Below, in pieces: positions 34,266 to 42,554 of a stretch of DNA of 64,000 nt. This DNA is from Candidatus Saccharicenans sp. (GTDB taxonomy: Bacteria; Acidobacteriota; Aminicenantia; Aminicenantales; Saccharicenantaceae): contig JANLFU010000004.1 of assembly GCA_024653215.1 (NCBI GenBank), positions 155,574 to 219,573 on the forward strand, written 5' to 3'. How positions within the stretch are numbered: the stretch's first letter is position 1; each line of letters begins with the position of its first letter. The notes under the pieces were generated by a model. The model saw only the letters and a list, made by a program, of their open reading frames with translations, was not told the origin of the DNA and ran no database searches. Position numbers and translations under genes: made by a program.

Positions 34266-34720
34266 CTGGTCTGTTTCCTGGCTGGCGGTTTTTCCAGCGG
34301 TTCGGTAACCAGGCCGACTATTTCAATCCCTGATTTTTTAACGATGTCCAGAATCTGGATGAGCTGGCCGTAATTCAGGTTGCGGTCAGCCCGGATGTAG
34401 ATTATTTTCTTGGTCTTGTTGAAGAAGTATTCCTGAAGGCGCCTTTCCAGCAGGTTGACGTTGATCACCGATTCCCCGAGATGAATGTAACCGTCGGCGG
34501 TGATGGTCAGGGTCAGGCCCTCTTCGGCCGGGGCCGATTCGGTTTCGGCCTGGGGCAGGTTGATGCCGATGCCGGATTGCATCATGGGCGCGGTCACCAT
34601 GAAAATGATCAGGAGCACCAGCATGACGTCAACCAAAGGGGTGACGTTGATTTCCGACATGGATGTGCCCAGGCGCCTCCGGCCGCCGGAAGCCGGAGCC
34701 GGGTTGAGATTAACCGCCAT
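34262..34720 (-). CDS. tolR: TolR/ExbD-family proton-channel subunit
   Basis: A 152-residue protein with a short cytoplasmic start, one transmembrane helix (about 24-44) and a periplasmic dimerisation domain. The helix follows the family motif INVTPLVDVMLVLLIIFMV, with Asp at about residue 32 as the expected proton-carrying residue. It overlaps tolA by 4 bp and tolQ by 11 bp. Confidence 0.94.
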   Translation of the reverse strand: MAVNLNPAPASGGRRRLGTSMSEINVTPLVDVMLVLLIIFMVTAPMMQSGIGINLPQAETESAPAEEGLTLTITADGYIHLGESVINVNLLERRLQEYFFNKTKKIIYIRADRNLNYGQLIQILDIVKKSGIEIVGLVTEPLEKPPARKQTS

Positions 34721-35378
34721 AAGCCCTTTCTATTATGTTTAAGAATTCAAGACTGAAATCGTCCATCATGGATATCATTTCCTTGATGCGGCCCAGGAAA
34801 TAATTATAGGCGATGACCGCCGGGATGGCTGCGAACAGACCCACGGCCGTGGCGATCAGGGCCTCGGCGATGCCGGGAGCCACCGTTACCAGGCTGGCCG
34901 AGCGGACCACCCCAATTTTGTGGAAAGAATCCATGATTCCCCAGACGGTGCCGAGAAGGCCGATGAAGGGGGTAACACTGCCGCAGGTGGCCAGGAAGCT
35001 CATCATTTTTTCCAGACGGTTGATTTCGGCGTTGGAGGCCCTGAGCAGGGAGCGGTTGATGCTTTCCAGCTTTTCTCCATTTATGGACCCCTGAGGCTGC
35101 GGGTTGGACCTGGTCAGGTGTACCAGCTCCTTGAAGCCGGCCTGGAACAGGCTGGCCAGGGGGCTGTTCTTGTACTTGCGGGCCGCTTCGTTGACTTCAT
35201 TCAGGGATTTGCTGCGCCGGAAGACTTCCAGGAAATTCTGTGAAGCGGCCTCGGCCGCCCTTATACTCCGCCTTTTGTAGATGATTATGGCCCACGAAAA
35301 AACAGAGAAAATGACCAGAATCAAGAGGATAAGTTTGACGACTATGGTAGCTTGCGATATCAGGCTGAAAACATTCAT
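34710..35378 (-). CDS. tolQ: TolQ/ExbB-family motor subunit
   Basis: A 222-residue inner-membrane protein with three hydrophobic helices that forms the proton-driven motor with TolR. The conserved second/third-helix region TPFIGLLGTVWGIMDSF and the VAPGIAEALIATAVGL stretch are clear. No Shine-Dalgarno sequence precedes the ATG, and the -10 element is only 9 nt upstream. It leads the tolQRAB run. Confidence 0.95.
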   Translation of the reverse strand: MNVFSLISQATIVVKLILLILVIFSVFSWAIIIYKRRSIRAAEAASQNFLEVFRRSKSLNEVNEAARKYKNSPLASLFQAGFKELVHLTRSNPQPQGSINGEKLESINRSLLRASNAEINRLEKMMSFLATCGSVTPFIGLLGTVWGIMDSFHKIGVVRSASLVTVAPGIAEALIATAVGLFAAIPAVIAYNYFLGRIKEMISMMDDFSLEFLNIIERAYGG

Positions 35379-35387
35379 AACTTTTTC

Positions 35388-35416
35388 AAGTTAACATACG
35401 GAACGGGGTCTGTCAA
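35388..35416 (-). promoter_or_regulatory. tolQRAB promoter
   Basis: Minus strand: TTGACA (35416-35411), a 17-nt spacer and TAACTT (35393-35388). The start codon begins at 35378, so the leader would be about 2-3 nt. Confidence 0.5.
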
Positions 35417-35498
35417 TCAGATAGGGTCGGGCTGGCCGGGCCGGCCGCTCGAGGGACAGGGTTTGATGCTGCCGCTAATAGTGGACAGAGTGGCCTAC

Positions 35499-35527
35499 TT
35501 GACGGCCGGGCTTTAAAGCGGTTTAAT
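35499..35527 (+). promoter_or_regulatory. Promoter of the potassium-uptake genes
   Basis: TTGACG (35499-35504), a 17-nt spacer and TTTAAT (35522-35527). The expected leader is about 16 nt and includes GAGGG (35541-35545) before the TTG start. The 13-bp palindrome GGCCGG-G-CCGGCC lies upstream at 35434-35446. Confidence 0.5.
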
Positions 35528-35549
35528 TAAGGACTTATAAGAGGGCAAA

Positions 35550-36893
35550 TTGAATAATTTTAAGAAAAAGCTGGTGCATCCGCCCCGGTTGTTGGCCCTG
35601 AGCTTCCTGGCGGCCATAATCGCCGGGACCATCATTCTTTCTATGCCTTTTTCCACCCAGACCGGGAGGATTCCCCTGATAGATGCCCTCTTCACCTCTA
35701 CCTCGGCCATCTGTGTTACCGGGTTGATCGTGGTCGATACCCCGAATTACTTCAGCCCATTGGGGCTCGGCCTCCTGCTGGTTCTCATCCAGCTTGGTGG
35801 CCTGGGGATCATGACTTTTTCCAGCTTTATCCTGATGACCGCCGGCAGACGGGTCAGCCTATCCGACAAACTGGTGGTCGAGGGTTCCTTCCGCCCGGCG
35901 GCCATTTCGGATTTCCGGTCGCTGCTGCGGGATGTTTTCCTGTTCACTTTCGGTTTCGAATTGATTGGAGCCGCCCTCCTAATGTTGAAATTCTCGGAGA
36001 TTGGTTCCTGGTCCAGGGCCCTGGCCCTGTCCGTCTTCCACTCTGTTTCGGCTTTCTGCAACGCCGGGTTTTCGCTTTTTTCTGATAACCTGGTAGCCTT
36101 CCGCGGAGATACCCTGGTCAACCTGGTTATGATCTTTCTGATTGTTTTCGGAGGTCTTGGTTTTTTTGTCCTGCAGGAAGTGAAGCTGGCCCTTAGAAGC
36201 AGCCTACACAGGGAGAGGGTTAAGTTTTCGCTCCATACCAAGTTCGTGGCGGCCATTACCCTGGGAATCATACTGACCGGGGCCATCCTGCTGTTTCTGA
36301 TGGAATTCGACCGGGGTTTTTCCAGCCTCCCATTTAAAGAAAAGGTTCTGGCCGCGGTTTTCCAGGTGGTTTCGGCCCGGACCGCTGGCTTTAATACAGT
36401 GGACCTGAGCAGTCTGTCTGTGGCTTCTTTGTTGTTACTCATTCTGATAATGTTTGTTGGGGCTTCGCCGGGCTCGACTGGAGGCGGGGTTAAGACCACC
36501 ACCTTTGGAGTGATCTTCGCTTTCCTGCGATCCCGTATCCATGGTCATGAAGTCCCGCAGATTTTCTCCAGGGCCATAAAGAACGAGGACATCATCAAGG
36601 CCTACACCCTGGTGTCACTGGCCATGTCTCTTGTTTTCGCCTCAACCCTGGCCCTCCTAATCATTCAGCCCCAGCTGGCTTTGAAAGAAGCCCTGTTCGA
36701 GGTGGTCTCGGCCTTCGGCACCGTTGGCCTGTCGCTGGGCATCACCCCGAACCTCCATCCCCTGAACAAGCTGATTCTGGTAGTTACCATGTATCTTGGC
36801 CGGATCGGGCCCCTGACCATGCTTTATGCCTTCAGCCGGGTTAAGCCGGCCGGTCATTACCAGTTTATTGAAGAAAGCATCATGGTGGGCTAA
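35550..36893 (+). CDS. ktrB: Ktr/Trk-type potassium channel-like subunit
   Basis: A 447-residue membrane protein with four M1-P-M2 repeats typical of TrkH/KtrB. Filter-region stretches are visible (STSAICVTGLIVVDT near residue 50, HSVSAFCNAGFSLF near 165, SARTAGFNTVDL near 280, SAFGTVGLSLG near 385). The length and lack of long extra helices suggest KtrB. It starts with TTG, supported by GAGGG 5 nt upstream. The regulatory subunit gene follows 38 bp later. Confidence 0.93.
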   Translation: MNNFKKKLVHPPRLLALSFLAAIIAGTIILSMPFSTQTGRIPLIDALFTSTSAICVTGLIVVDTPNYFSPLGLGLLLVLIQLGGLGIMTFSSFILMTAGRRVSLSDKLVVEGSFRPAAISDFRSLLRDVFLFTFGFELIGAALLMLKFSEIGSWSRALALSVFHSVSAFCNAGFSLFSDNLVAFRGDTLVNLVMIFLIVFGGLGFFVLQEVKLALRSSLHRERVKFSLHTKFVAAITLGIILTGAILLFLMEFDRGFSSLPFKEKVLAAVFQVVSARTAGFNTVDLSSLSVASLLLLILIMFVGASPGSTGGGVKTTTFGVIFAFLRSRIHGHEVPQIFSRAIKNEDIIKAYTLVSLAMSLVFASTLALLIIQPQLALKEALFEVVSAFGTVGLSLGITPNLHPLNKLILVVTMYLGRIGPLTMLYAFSRVKPAGHYQFIEESIMVG

Positions 36894-36931
36894 AATATCC
36901 GCAAGAACGGGCTTTATCCAGGAGTAACAAA

Positions 36932-37588
36932 ATGAGATTTGCCGTTATCGGTCTTGGAAGTTTTGGCAGTTATCTGGCTAAAACGCTGTATGAAAAGGGC
37001 CACGAAGTCCTGGTCATAGACAAAGATAAGGATAAGGTCGAAGAGGCCAAGGATTTTTCCAGCCAGGCTGTCTGGATGGACTCGGCCGACAAGGAAAGCC
37101 TGCAAGCTCTGGGAGTTCAGGACATGGATGTGGTGGTGGTCAGCCTGGGGCCGGAGATGGAACCTTCGATTCTGACAGTCCTTTACCTTCATGAACTGGG
37201 TGTCAACCGTATCCTGGCCAAGGCCCTGAGCCCGGACCACGGCAAGATCCTGGAGGCCATCGGGGCCACCGAGGTCATCTATCCGGAGAGGGACATGGCC
37301 ACGAGGCTGGCCCAGCGCCTGAGCTCCAGGAATGTCCTGGAGTATCTACCCCTGGCCGAAAACATCAGCATTCAGGAAATTGTGCCGCCCGAGGCCTTTA
37401 TCGGAAAGAAGCTGAGGGACCTGGACCTGACCAACCGTTACCGGGTCCAGGTGATAGCGGTCAGGCAGCTGGTGCCCGACCGCCTGATTTTCATCCCCGG
37501 GGCGGACTTTGTGATCAAGGACAGCGATGTCCTGGTGGTCATGGGCGAGGAAGAAAATATCGCCGAACTATGCGCCTGTAAGAAGTAA
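36932..37588 (+). CDS. ktrA: Ktr/Trk regulatory subunit with RCK domains
   Basis: A 218-residue cytoplasmic protein that gates the potassium channel. The N-terminal Rossmann RCK_N domain has GLGSFGSYLAKTLYEKGHEV and binds nucleotide; an RCK_C domain follows (about residues 135-218). CAGGAG lies before the ATG. Its last 21 bp overlap the 3' end of the helicase gene on the other strand. Confidence 0.93.
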   Translation: MRFAVIGLGSFGSYLAKTLYEKGHEVLVIDKDKDKVEEAKDFSSQAVWMDSADKESLQALGVQDMDVVVVSLGPEMEPSILTVLYLHELGVNRILAKALSPDHGKILEAIGATEVIYPERDMATRLAQRLSSRNVLEYLPLAENISIQEIVPPEAFIGKKLRDLDLTNRYRVQVIAVRQLVPDRLIFIPGADFVIKDSDVLVVMGEEENIAELCACKK

Positions 37589-39928
37589 TTTCTGCAGGAT
37601 GGCCCTGGCCACCTGCTTGGCCTTTTCCCCGCTTTCCCGGACCGGTCCCACGCAGGAAGGACAGCCCTCTTCGCAGGGACAGGCTTCAATCGTCCCCAGG
37701 CAGGCCTGGAGCAGGCTGGCCTTCAGTTCGAACAGGGCCGGGCTGAGGCCGATGCCGCCGGGAAAGTTGTCATAGAGAAACAGGTTGGGGGAAAAGTCCG
37801 GGCTGAGAAAGACCCTGTTTTTTTCGTCCTGCGGCAGGCGATGGCGGGGCAGGTCCCGGGGCGGCAGGGACTGGCCGGAAAAGTTGTCGCCGATGGCCAC
37901 GCCCAGGTCGTGCAGGTCGCACATCAGGAACAGGGGGGCCACGTGGTGGAGCAGGTAGGACAGGCCGAACAGGCCGTTGGTCCTCTGCTCCGGAGTGAAG
38001 GGCAGGGTCTGGTAGATTTCGGCCGGGACAGTCAGCCAGAAACTGGTGGTACTCATTTCGTTCTGGGGCAGCTGCAGTTCTCCAGCCCCCACGTTTTCCA
38101 TCGTGTGGAACTTGATTTTCTTGAAACCCACCACCTGGGTGGCCACGTGGACCTCGCCGTGAGAGACCCAGCCCTGGGGAATGTCCTTCCGGTCAAAGAC
38201 ATCAAGGATCTTGACGTTGGTGTAATCTATGGCGTCGGTGAAGTAATCAACGTCGGTCTTCTTGACGTAGGCCTTTCGCTGCTCGTAGTCGAATTCTTCC
38301 ACGAAGTACTGTTCACCCTCGCAGATGTAGATGGCCTTGGGGTGCAGGGTGGTCAGGGCCGAGGAAAAGTCCACCTCGGCAATCACCCGAGGTTTTTCGG
38401 TTGTATCCACCACCACGAAGTTGTCGGAACTGATGCTGCGCAGGGAGATGGCATCGGCCGGGTAGGCCTCTGAAGTCCAGAACCATTTATTCTGGGTGTG
38501 GTGGAGCATTTGTTCTTCTTCCAGCAATTTCAATATTTCGCCGATTTCCACCGTGCCGAATTTCTCCCCGTCTTCAAAGGGCAGCTCAAAGGCGGCGCAC
38601 TGGATATGACTGACCAGGATGGACAGGTTGTCGGGGTTGATCAGGGCCATTTCAGGCGGACTGGAGAAAAAATAATCAGGGTGGGTGATGATGAACTGGT
38701 CCAGGGGAGCCGAGGAGGCCACCAGGACCGCCGCCGACTTTCCTGTCTTGCGCCCGGCCCGGCCGGCCCTCTGCCAGGTGCTGGCTATGGTTCCCGGGTA
38801 GCCGGCTAGGACGGCCACGTCCAGGGTACCGATGTCTATCCCCAGCTCCAGGGCGTTGGTGGACACCACCCCCAGGATTTTCCCTTCTCTCAAACCTTTT
38901 TCTATTTCCCGGCGCCGGACCGGCAGGTAACCGCCACGGTAACCGCGGATCAGGCCTTCATCCTTTAGGCCCTTTTCTATGTCATCTTTCAGGTAGGTGA
39001 CCAGGACCTCGGTCAGCAAGCGGCTCTGGGCGAAGACGATCGTCTGCAGCTGTTCCTTGAGGAAAATGGTGGCGATCCGACGGGCCTCGTTGATGTAGGA
39101 CCTCCTGATTCCCAGATGGGGGTTGACCACAGGCGGGGTGTAGAAAACGAAGTATTTTTCTCCGGCCGGGGCCCCGTTCTGGTCGATGAGTTCCACCGGT
39201 TCCTCGATCATTTTCTGGGCCATGTCCCGGGGATTGGCGATGGTGGCCGTGGACAGGATGAACTGTGGTTTGGCCCCGTAGAAGCTGGCGATTCTTTTAA
39301 GCCGCCTGATGACGTTGGCCACATGGCTGCCGAACACGCCCCGGTAGTTATGCAGCTCGTCGATGATGATATATTTCAGGTTCTCGAACAGTTTTATCCA
39401 CTTGGTGTGATGGGGCAGGATGCCGGAATGCAGCATGTCGGGGTTGGTGATGATTATGTGTCCCTGGCTGCGGATGGCCCGGCGGGCGTCCTGCGGCGTG
39501 TCTCCGTCGTAGGTGAAGATCTTTATTTCCTCGCCCAGAAGCTCTATGGTTTCGTCCAGCTCGGCCCGCTGGTCCTGGCTAAGGGCCTTGGTCGGAAATA
39601 GATAGATAGCCCGGCTGGACGGGTCACGGAGAATACAATCCAGGACCGGAAGGTTGTAGCAGAGTGTTTTCCCGGAGGCGGTCGGGGTGACCACCACCAC
39701 GTTCTTCCCCTCCCTGATCTTTTGCCAGGCCTGGCTCTGGTGGGAATAAAGCGAACCGAACCCTTTCTTCTTCAGTGCTTCCACCAGGCGGGGATGAACA
39801 TCCGGGGGATAGTCGTTGAAACTTCCGGGCCGCGGCGGCAGGTATTTTATGGTGGTTATGGAACCGTAAGGAGCGGCCATCTCCCGGAGGGTGCTGATGG
39901 CCCGATGCAGGCGGTCTTCTTTGTTCAT
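37568..39928 (-). CDS. DEAD/DEAH helicase with DUF1998 (YprA/MrfA-like)
   Basis: A 786-residue superfamily 2 helicase. Motifs: Walker A TPTASGKT near residue 80, motif II DELH near 192, STATIANP, and motif VI QRAGRAGRKTGKS near 390. The C-terminal DUF1998 region holds a cysteine cluster (CPCEEGCPSC) that binds zinc in this family. Bacillus MrfA, the best-known relative, repairs mitomycin-type DNA damage with MrfB. It is divergent from uvrA, with a shared near-palindrome between them, which fits a repair role. No mrfB-like nuclease gene is adjacent. Confidence 0.9.
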   Translation of the reverse strand: MNKEDRLHRAISTLREMAAPYGSITTIKYLPPRPGSFNDYPPDVHPRLVEALKKKGFGSLYSHQSQAWQKIREGKNVVVVTPTASGKTLCYNLPVLDCILRDPSSRAIYLFPTKALSQDQRAELDETIELLGEEIKIFTYDGDTPQDARRAIRSQGHIIITNPDMLHSGILPHHTKWIKLFENLKYIIIDELHNYRGVFGSHVANVIRRLKRIASFYGAKPQFILSTATIANPRDMAQKMIEEPVELIDQNGAPAGEKYFVFYTPPVVNPHLGIRRSYINEARRIATIFLKEQLQTIVFAQSRLLTEVLVTYLKDDIEKGLKDEGLIRGYRGGYLPVRRREIEKGLREGKILGVVSTNALELGIDIGTLDVAVLAGYPGTIASTWQRAGRAGRKTGKSAAVLVASSAPLDQFIITHPDYFFSSPPEMALINPDNLSILVSHIQCAAFELPFEDGEKFGTVEIGEILKLLEEEQMLHHTQNKWFWTSEAYPADAISLRSISSDNFVVVDTTEKPRVIAEVDFSSALTTLHPKAIYICEGEQYFVEEFDYEQRKAYVKKTDVDYFTDAIDYTNVKILDVFDRKDIPQGWVSHGEVHVATQVVGFKKIKFHTMENVGAGELQLPQNEMSTTSFWLTVPAEIYQTLPFTPEQRTNGLFGLSYLLHHVAPLFLMCDLHDLGVAIGDNFSGQSLPPRDLPRHRLPQDEKNRVFLSPDFSPNLFLYDNFPGGIGLSPALFELKASLLQACLGTIEACPCEEGCPSCVGPVRESGEKAKQVARAILQKLLLTGA

Positions 39929-39945
39929 GGCGGTTAATCGTTGCT

Positions 39946-39974
39946 ATTATAAAATAAAGGACGGGATTATTAAA
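39946..39974 (-). promoter_or_regulatory. Helicase-gene promoter
   Basis: Minus strand: -35-like TTTAAT (39974-39969), a 17-nt spacer and TATAAT (39951-39946). The predicted leader is about 10 nt without a Shine-Dalgarno sequence. The -35 falls inside the near-palindrome at 39961-39979. Confidence 0.45.
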
Positions 39975-39979
39975 CCCGT
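39961..39979. promoter_or_regulatory. Near-palindrome between uvrA and the helicase gene
   Basis: ACGGG-N9-CCCGT, with the inner bases also largely symmetric (ACGGGATTATTAAACCCGT). It lies over the helicase -35 and just upstream of the uvrA promoter. Because both flanking genes concern DNA repair, a LexA-like or other damage-response operator is a reasonable hypothesis. I did not find a second copy in the window. Confidence 0.45.
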
Positions 39980-40010
39980 TTCCGGCCCTCGGAAATCCAC
40001 CCAGAAGTGC

Positions 40011-40016
40011 TAAAAT
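40011..40016 (+). promoter_or_regulatory. uvrA -10 element
   Basis: TAAAAT lies 6 nt before the uvrA ATG (40023), so transcription should begin at the start codon itself. No good -35 is visible (best is a 3-of-6 match near 39989), a pattern described for leaderless genes with TANNNT elements. Confidence 0.45.
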
Positions 40017-40022
40017 ATAGCC

Positions 40023-42548
40023 ATGCTCCAGGAAATCAGGGTGCGCAAGGCGGCCCAGCACAATCTCAAGAAAATTGATGTTGAGCTGCCCAGGAACCGT
40101 CTGGTCATAGTCACCGGGCCCAGCGGCTCGGGCAAATCTTCCCTGGCCTTTGACACCCTGTTTGCCGAGGGACAGCGGAGATACATAGAGTGCCTTTCGG
40201 CTTACGCCCGGCAATTTATCGAGCAGCTGGAGAAGCCTGAAGTCGAGTCGATCGAAGGCCTGTCCCCGGCCATTTCAGTTGACCAGAAGACCATCTCTTT
40301 CAACCCGCGGTCGACGGTCGGTACCATAACTGAAATTTACGACCTGCTGCGCCTCCTGTATGCCCGGCTGGGAACAATGTACTGTCCCGACTGCCGGGTG
40401 CCGGTTGTGGCCAGCAGCCGTGAGCAGATCCTGGAGATGATCGGTTCCAGGTTTTCCGGGCGAAATATCATGATTCTGGCCCCTGTGGTCCGTGGGCGGA
40501 AAGGCGAGTACCAGCAGCTGCTGGAAAAATTCAGGAAAAAGGGTTTCCTGAGAGCCCGGATTGACGGCTGGATGCATGACCTGGAAGAAAAAATCCGCCT
40601 GGACAGGAACAGAAAACATAGCATCGAAATCCTGGTGGACGAGTTAAAGCTGGAACCAGGAAAGGAGCGTCGCTTGCAGGAGGCCGTGGAGAAAAGCCTG
40701 GAGATGGCCGAAGGTGGGGTGCTGGTGCTGGAGGCCTCCGGCCAGGAATCTTATTTCTCCAGGAAGCTGGCCTGTCCCTCCTGTGGTCGCAGTTTCCAGC
40801 CGCTGGAACCCAGGAATTTTTCTTTCAACAGTCCTTATGGTGCCTGCGGCCGGTGCCACGGACTGGGCTACCTTACCACTCTTAACGAGTGGGGCGAGGT
40901 GGAGCTGACCTCAGACCTCTGCCCCGACTGCCGGGGCCAGAGACTGAAAAAAGAAAGTCTCTGGGTCAGAATCGACGGTCTGAACATCCACGAGCTGGCC
41001 TCGCTCGACGTGGATCGCCTGCTTGAAAAAATAGACAAACTGAGTTTTTCCGGCCAGGTTCAGACGGTGGCCGAAAAAATATTGAAGGAAGTGAAAGACC
41101 GGTTACTGGTGATGAGGGAACTCGGCCTGTCCTATCTTGACCTCAACCGGACCGGCTCCTCGCTGTCGGGCGGCGAGGCCCAGAGAATCAGGCTGGCTGC
41201 CCAGGTCGGTTCCAGGTTGCGGGGTATTCTCTACGTGCTGGATGAGCCGACCATCGGCCTTCACCAGCGGGATAACGGCCAGCTGATCAGGCTGCTCCGC
41301 CAGCTCCGTGATGCCGGGAACTCCATAGTGGTGGTTGAGCATGATGAGCAGACCATTCGTTCAGCCGATTACCTGATTGACCTGGGGCCAGGGGCCGGTG
41401 AAAACGGCGGGCGGGTGGTGGCCTGCGGTCCGCTCCAGGAGGTTCTGAACTCGAGAGAGTCTCTGACCGCCCAGTACCTGCGGGGAGAAAAAGCGGTGCC
41501 GGTGCCGGCGGTCCGCCGGACTCCCTCCGGCTGGCTTACAGTCCGGGGCGCGGCCGAGCATAATCTTAAGGACATAGATGTCAGTTTTCCCCTGGGGGTG
41601 ATGACGGCCGTAACCGGGGTTTCGGGTTCGGGCAAGAGCAGCCTGGTTTATGACGTTCTTTACCGGGCCCTGTTGAAGAAGTTTTACCGGGCCAAAGTTC
41701 AGCCGGGAAAGCACCGGGCACTTGAGGGGCTGGAGAATATAGACAAGGTAGTTTCAGTTGACCAGAAGCCGATAGGCCGGACGCCCAGGTCCAACCCGGC
41801 TACCTATACCGGAATTTTCGGGCACCTGCGGCAGCTTTTTTCCCTGACCCCGGAGGCCCGCCGGAAGGGATACCGCCCCGGACGTTTCAGTTTCAACGTT
41901 CACGGCGGACGCTGCGAGGACTGCCAGGGAGCCGGGGTGAAAAAGGTGGAAATGCATTTCCTGCCCGACGTCTATGTCACCTGCGACCGCTGCCACGGCC
42001 GGAGGTACAACAAGGAAACGCTGGCCGTAACCTACCACGGGAAAAACATCGCCGATTTTCTGGACATGACAGTGGACGAGGCCTTTGACCTGCTCCGGGC
42101 CCACCCCTCGCTCCGCCGCAAGCTGGAGCTGCTGAAGCAGGTGGGACTGGGTTATCTCAGGCTGGGCCAGCCGGCACCACAGCTATCGGGTGGAGAGGCC
42201 CAGAGAATCAAGCTGACCCGGGAGCTCAGCCGCCGCGATACCGGAAAGACGCTCTATCTTCTGGATGAACCGACCACCGGGCTCCATTTTGACGATGTCA
42301 GCAAGCTGCTCAAAGTCCTGGAAAGGCTGGTGGAAATGGGCAACACGGTGATCATAATCGAGCATAACCTTGAAGTTATCAAGTATTGCGATTACATTAT
42401 TGACCTGGGCCCGGAGGGCGGGCAGGCTGGCGGGGAAGTGGTGGCGGCCGGGCGGCCGGAAGAGGTGGCCCTGGTGGAAAAATCCCACACCGGTCGTTAT
42501 CTGCGCCAGGTGCTCTTGTCCGGGGTGCACGGCGGGTTGAGAGGATAG
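40023..42548 (+). CDS. uvrA: Excinuclease ABC subunit A, shortened form
   Basis: The damage-scanning ATPase of nucleotide excision repair, here 841 residues. Present are Walker A I GPSGSGKSS (about 32-40), the UvrB-binding region, zinc finger I (CPSC...CGRC, about 250-278), a CPDC pair near 300, signature I LSGGEAQRI near 381, Walker A II SGSGKSS, zinc finger II (CEDC...CDRC) and signature II. Classical UvrA has about 940 residues. Nearly the whole difference lies between zinc finger I and signature I, where only about 20 residues join GLG to CPDC. It lacks a Shine-Dalgarno sequence. Confidence 0.95.
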   Translation: MLQEIRVRKAAQHNLKKIDVELPRNRLVIVTGPSGSGKSSLAFDTLFAEGQRRYIECLSAYARQFIEQLEKPEVESIEGLSPAISVDQKTISFNPRSTVGTITEIYDLLRLLYARLGTMYCPDCRVPVVASSREQILEMIGSRFSGRNIMILAPVVRGRKGEYQQLLEKFRKKGFLRARIDGWMHDLEEKIRLDRNRKHSIEILVDELKLEPGKERRLQEAVEKSLEMAEGGVLVLEASGQESYFSRKLACPSCGRSFQPLEPRNFSFNSPYGACGRCHGLGYLTTLNEWGEVELTSDLCPDCRGQRLKKESLWVRIDGLNIHELASLDVDRLLEKIDKLSFSGQVQTVAEKILKEVKDRLLVMRELGLSYLDLNRTGSSLSGGEAQRIRLAAQVGSRLRGILYVLDEPTIGLHQRDNGQLIRLLRQLRDAGNSIVVVEHDEQTIRSADYLIDLGPGAGENGGRVVACGPLQEVLNSRESLTAQYLRGEKAVPVPAVRRTPSGWLTVRGAAEHNLKDIDVSFPLGVMTAVTGVSGSGKSSLVYDVLYRALLKKFYRAKVQPGKHRALEGLENIDKVVSVDQKPIGRTPRSNPATYTGIFGHLRQLFSLTPEARRKGYRPGRFSFNVHGGRCEDCQGAGVKKVEMHFLPDVYVTCDRCHGRRYNKETLAVTYHGKNIADFLDMTVDEAFDLLRAHPSLRRKLELLKQVGLGYLRLGQPAPQLSGGEAQRIKLTRELSRRDTGKTLYLLDEPTTGLHFDDVSKLLKVLERLVEMGNTVIIIEHNLEVIKYCDYIIDLGPEGGQAGGEVVAAGRPEEVALVEKSHTGRYLRQVLLSGVHGGLRG

Positions 42549-42554
42549 CGCGGG

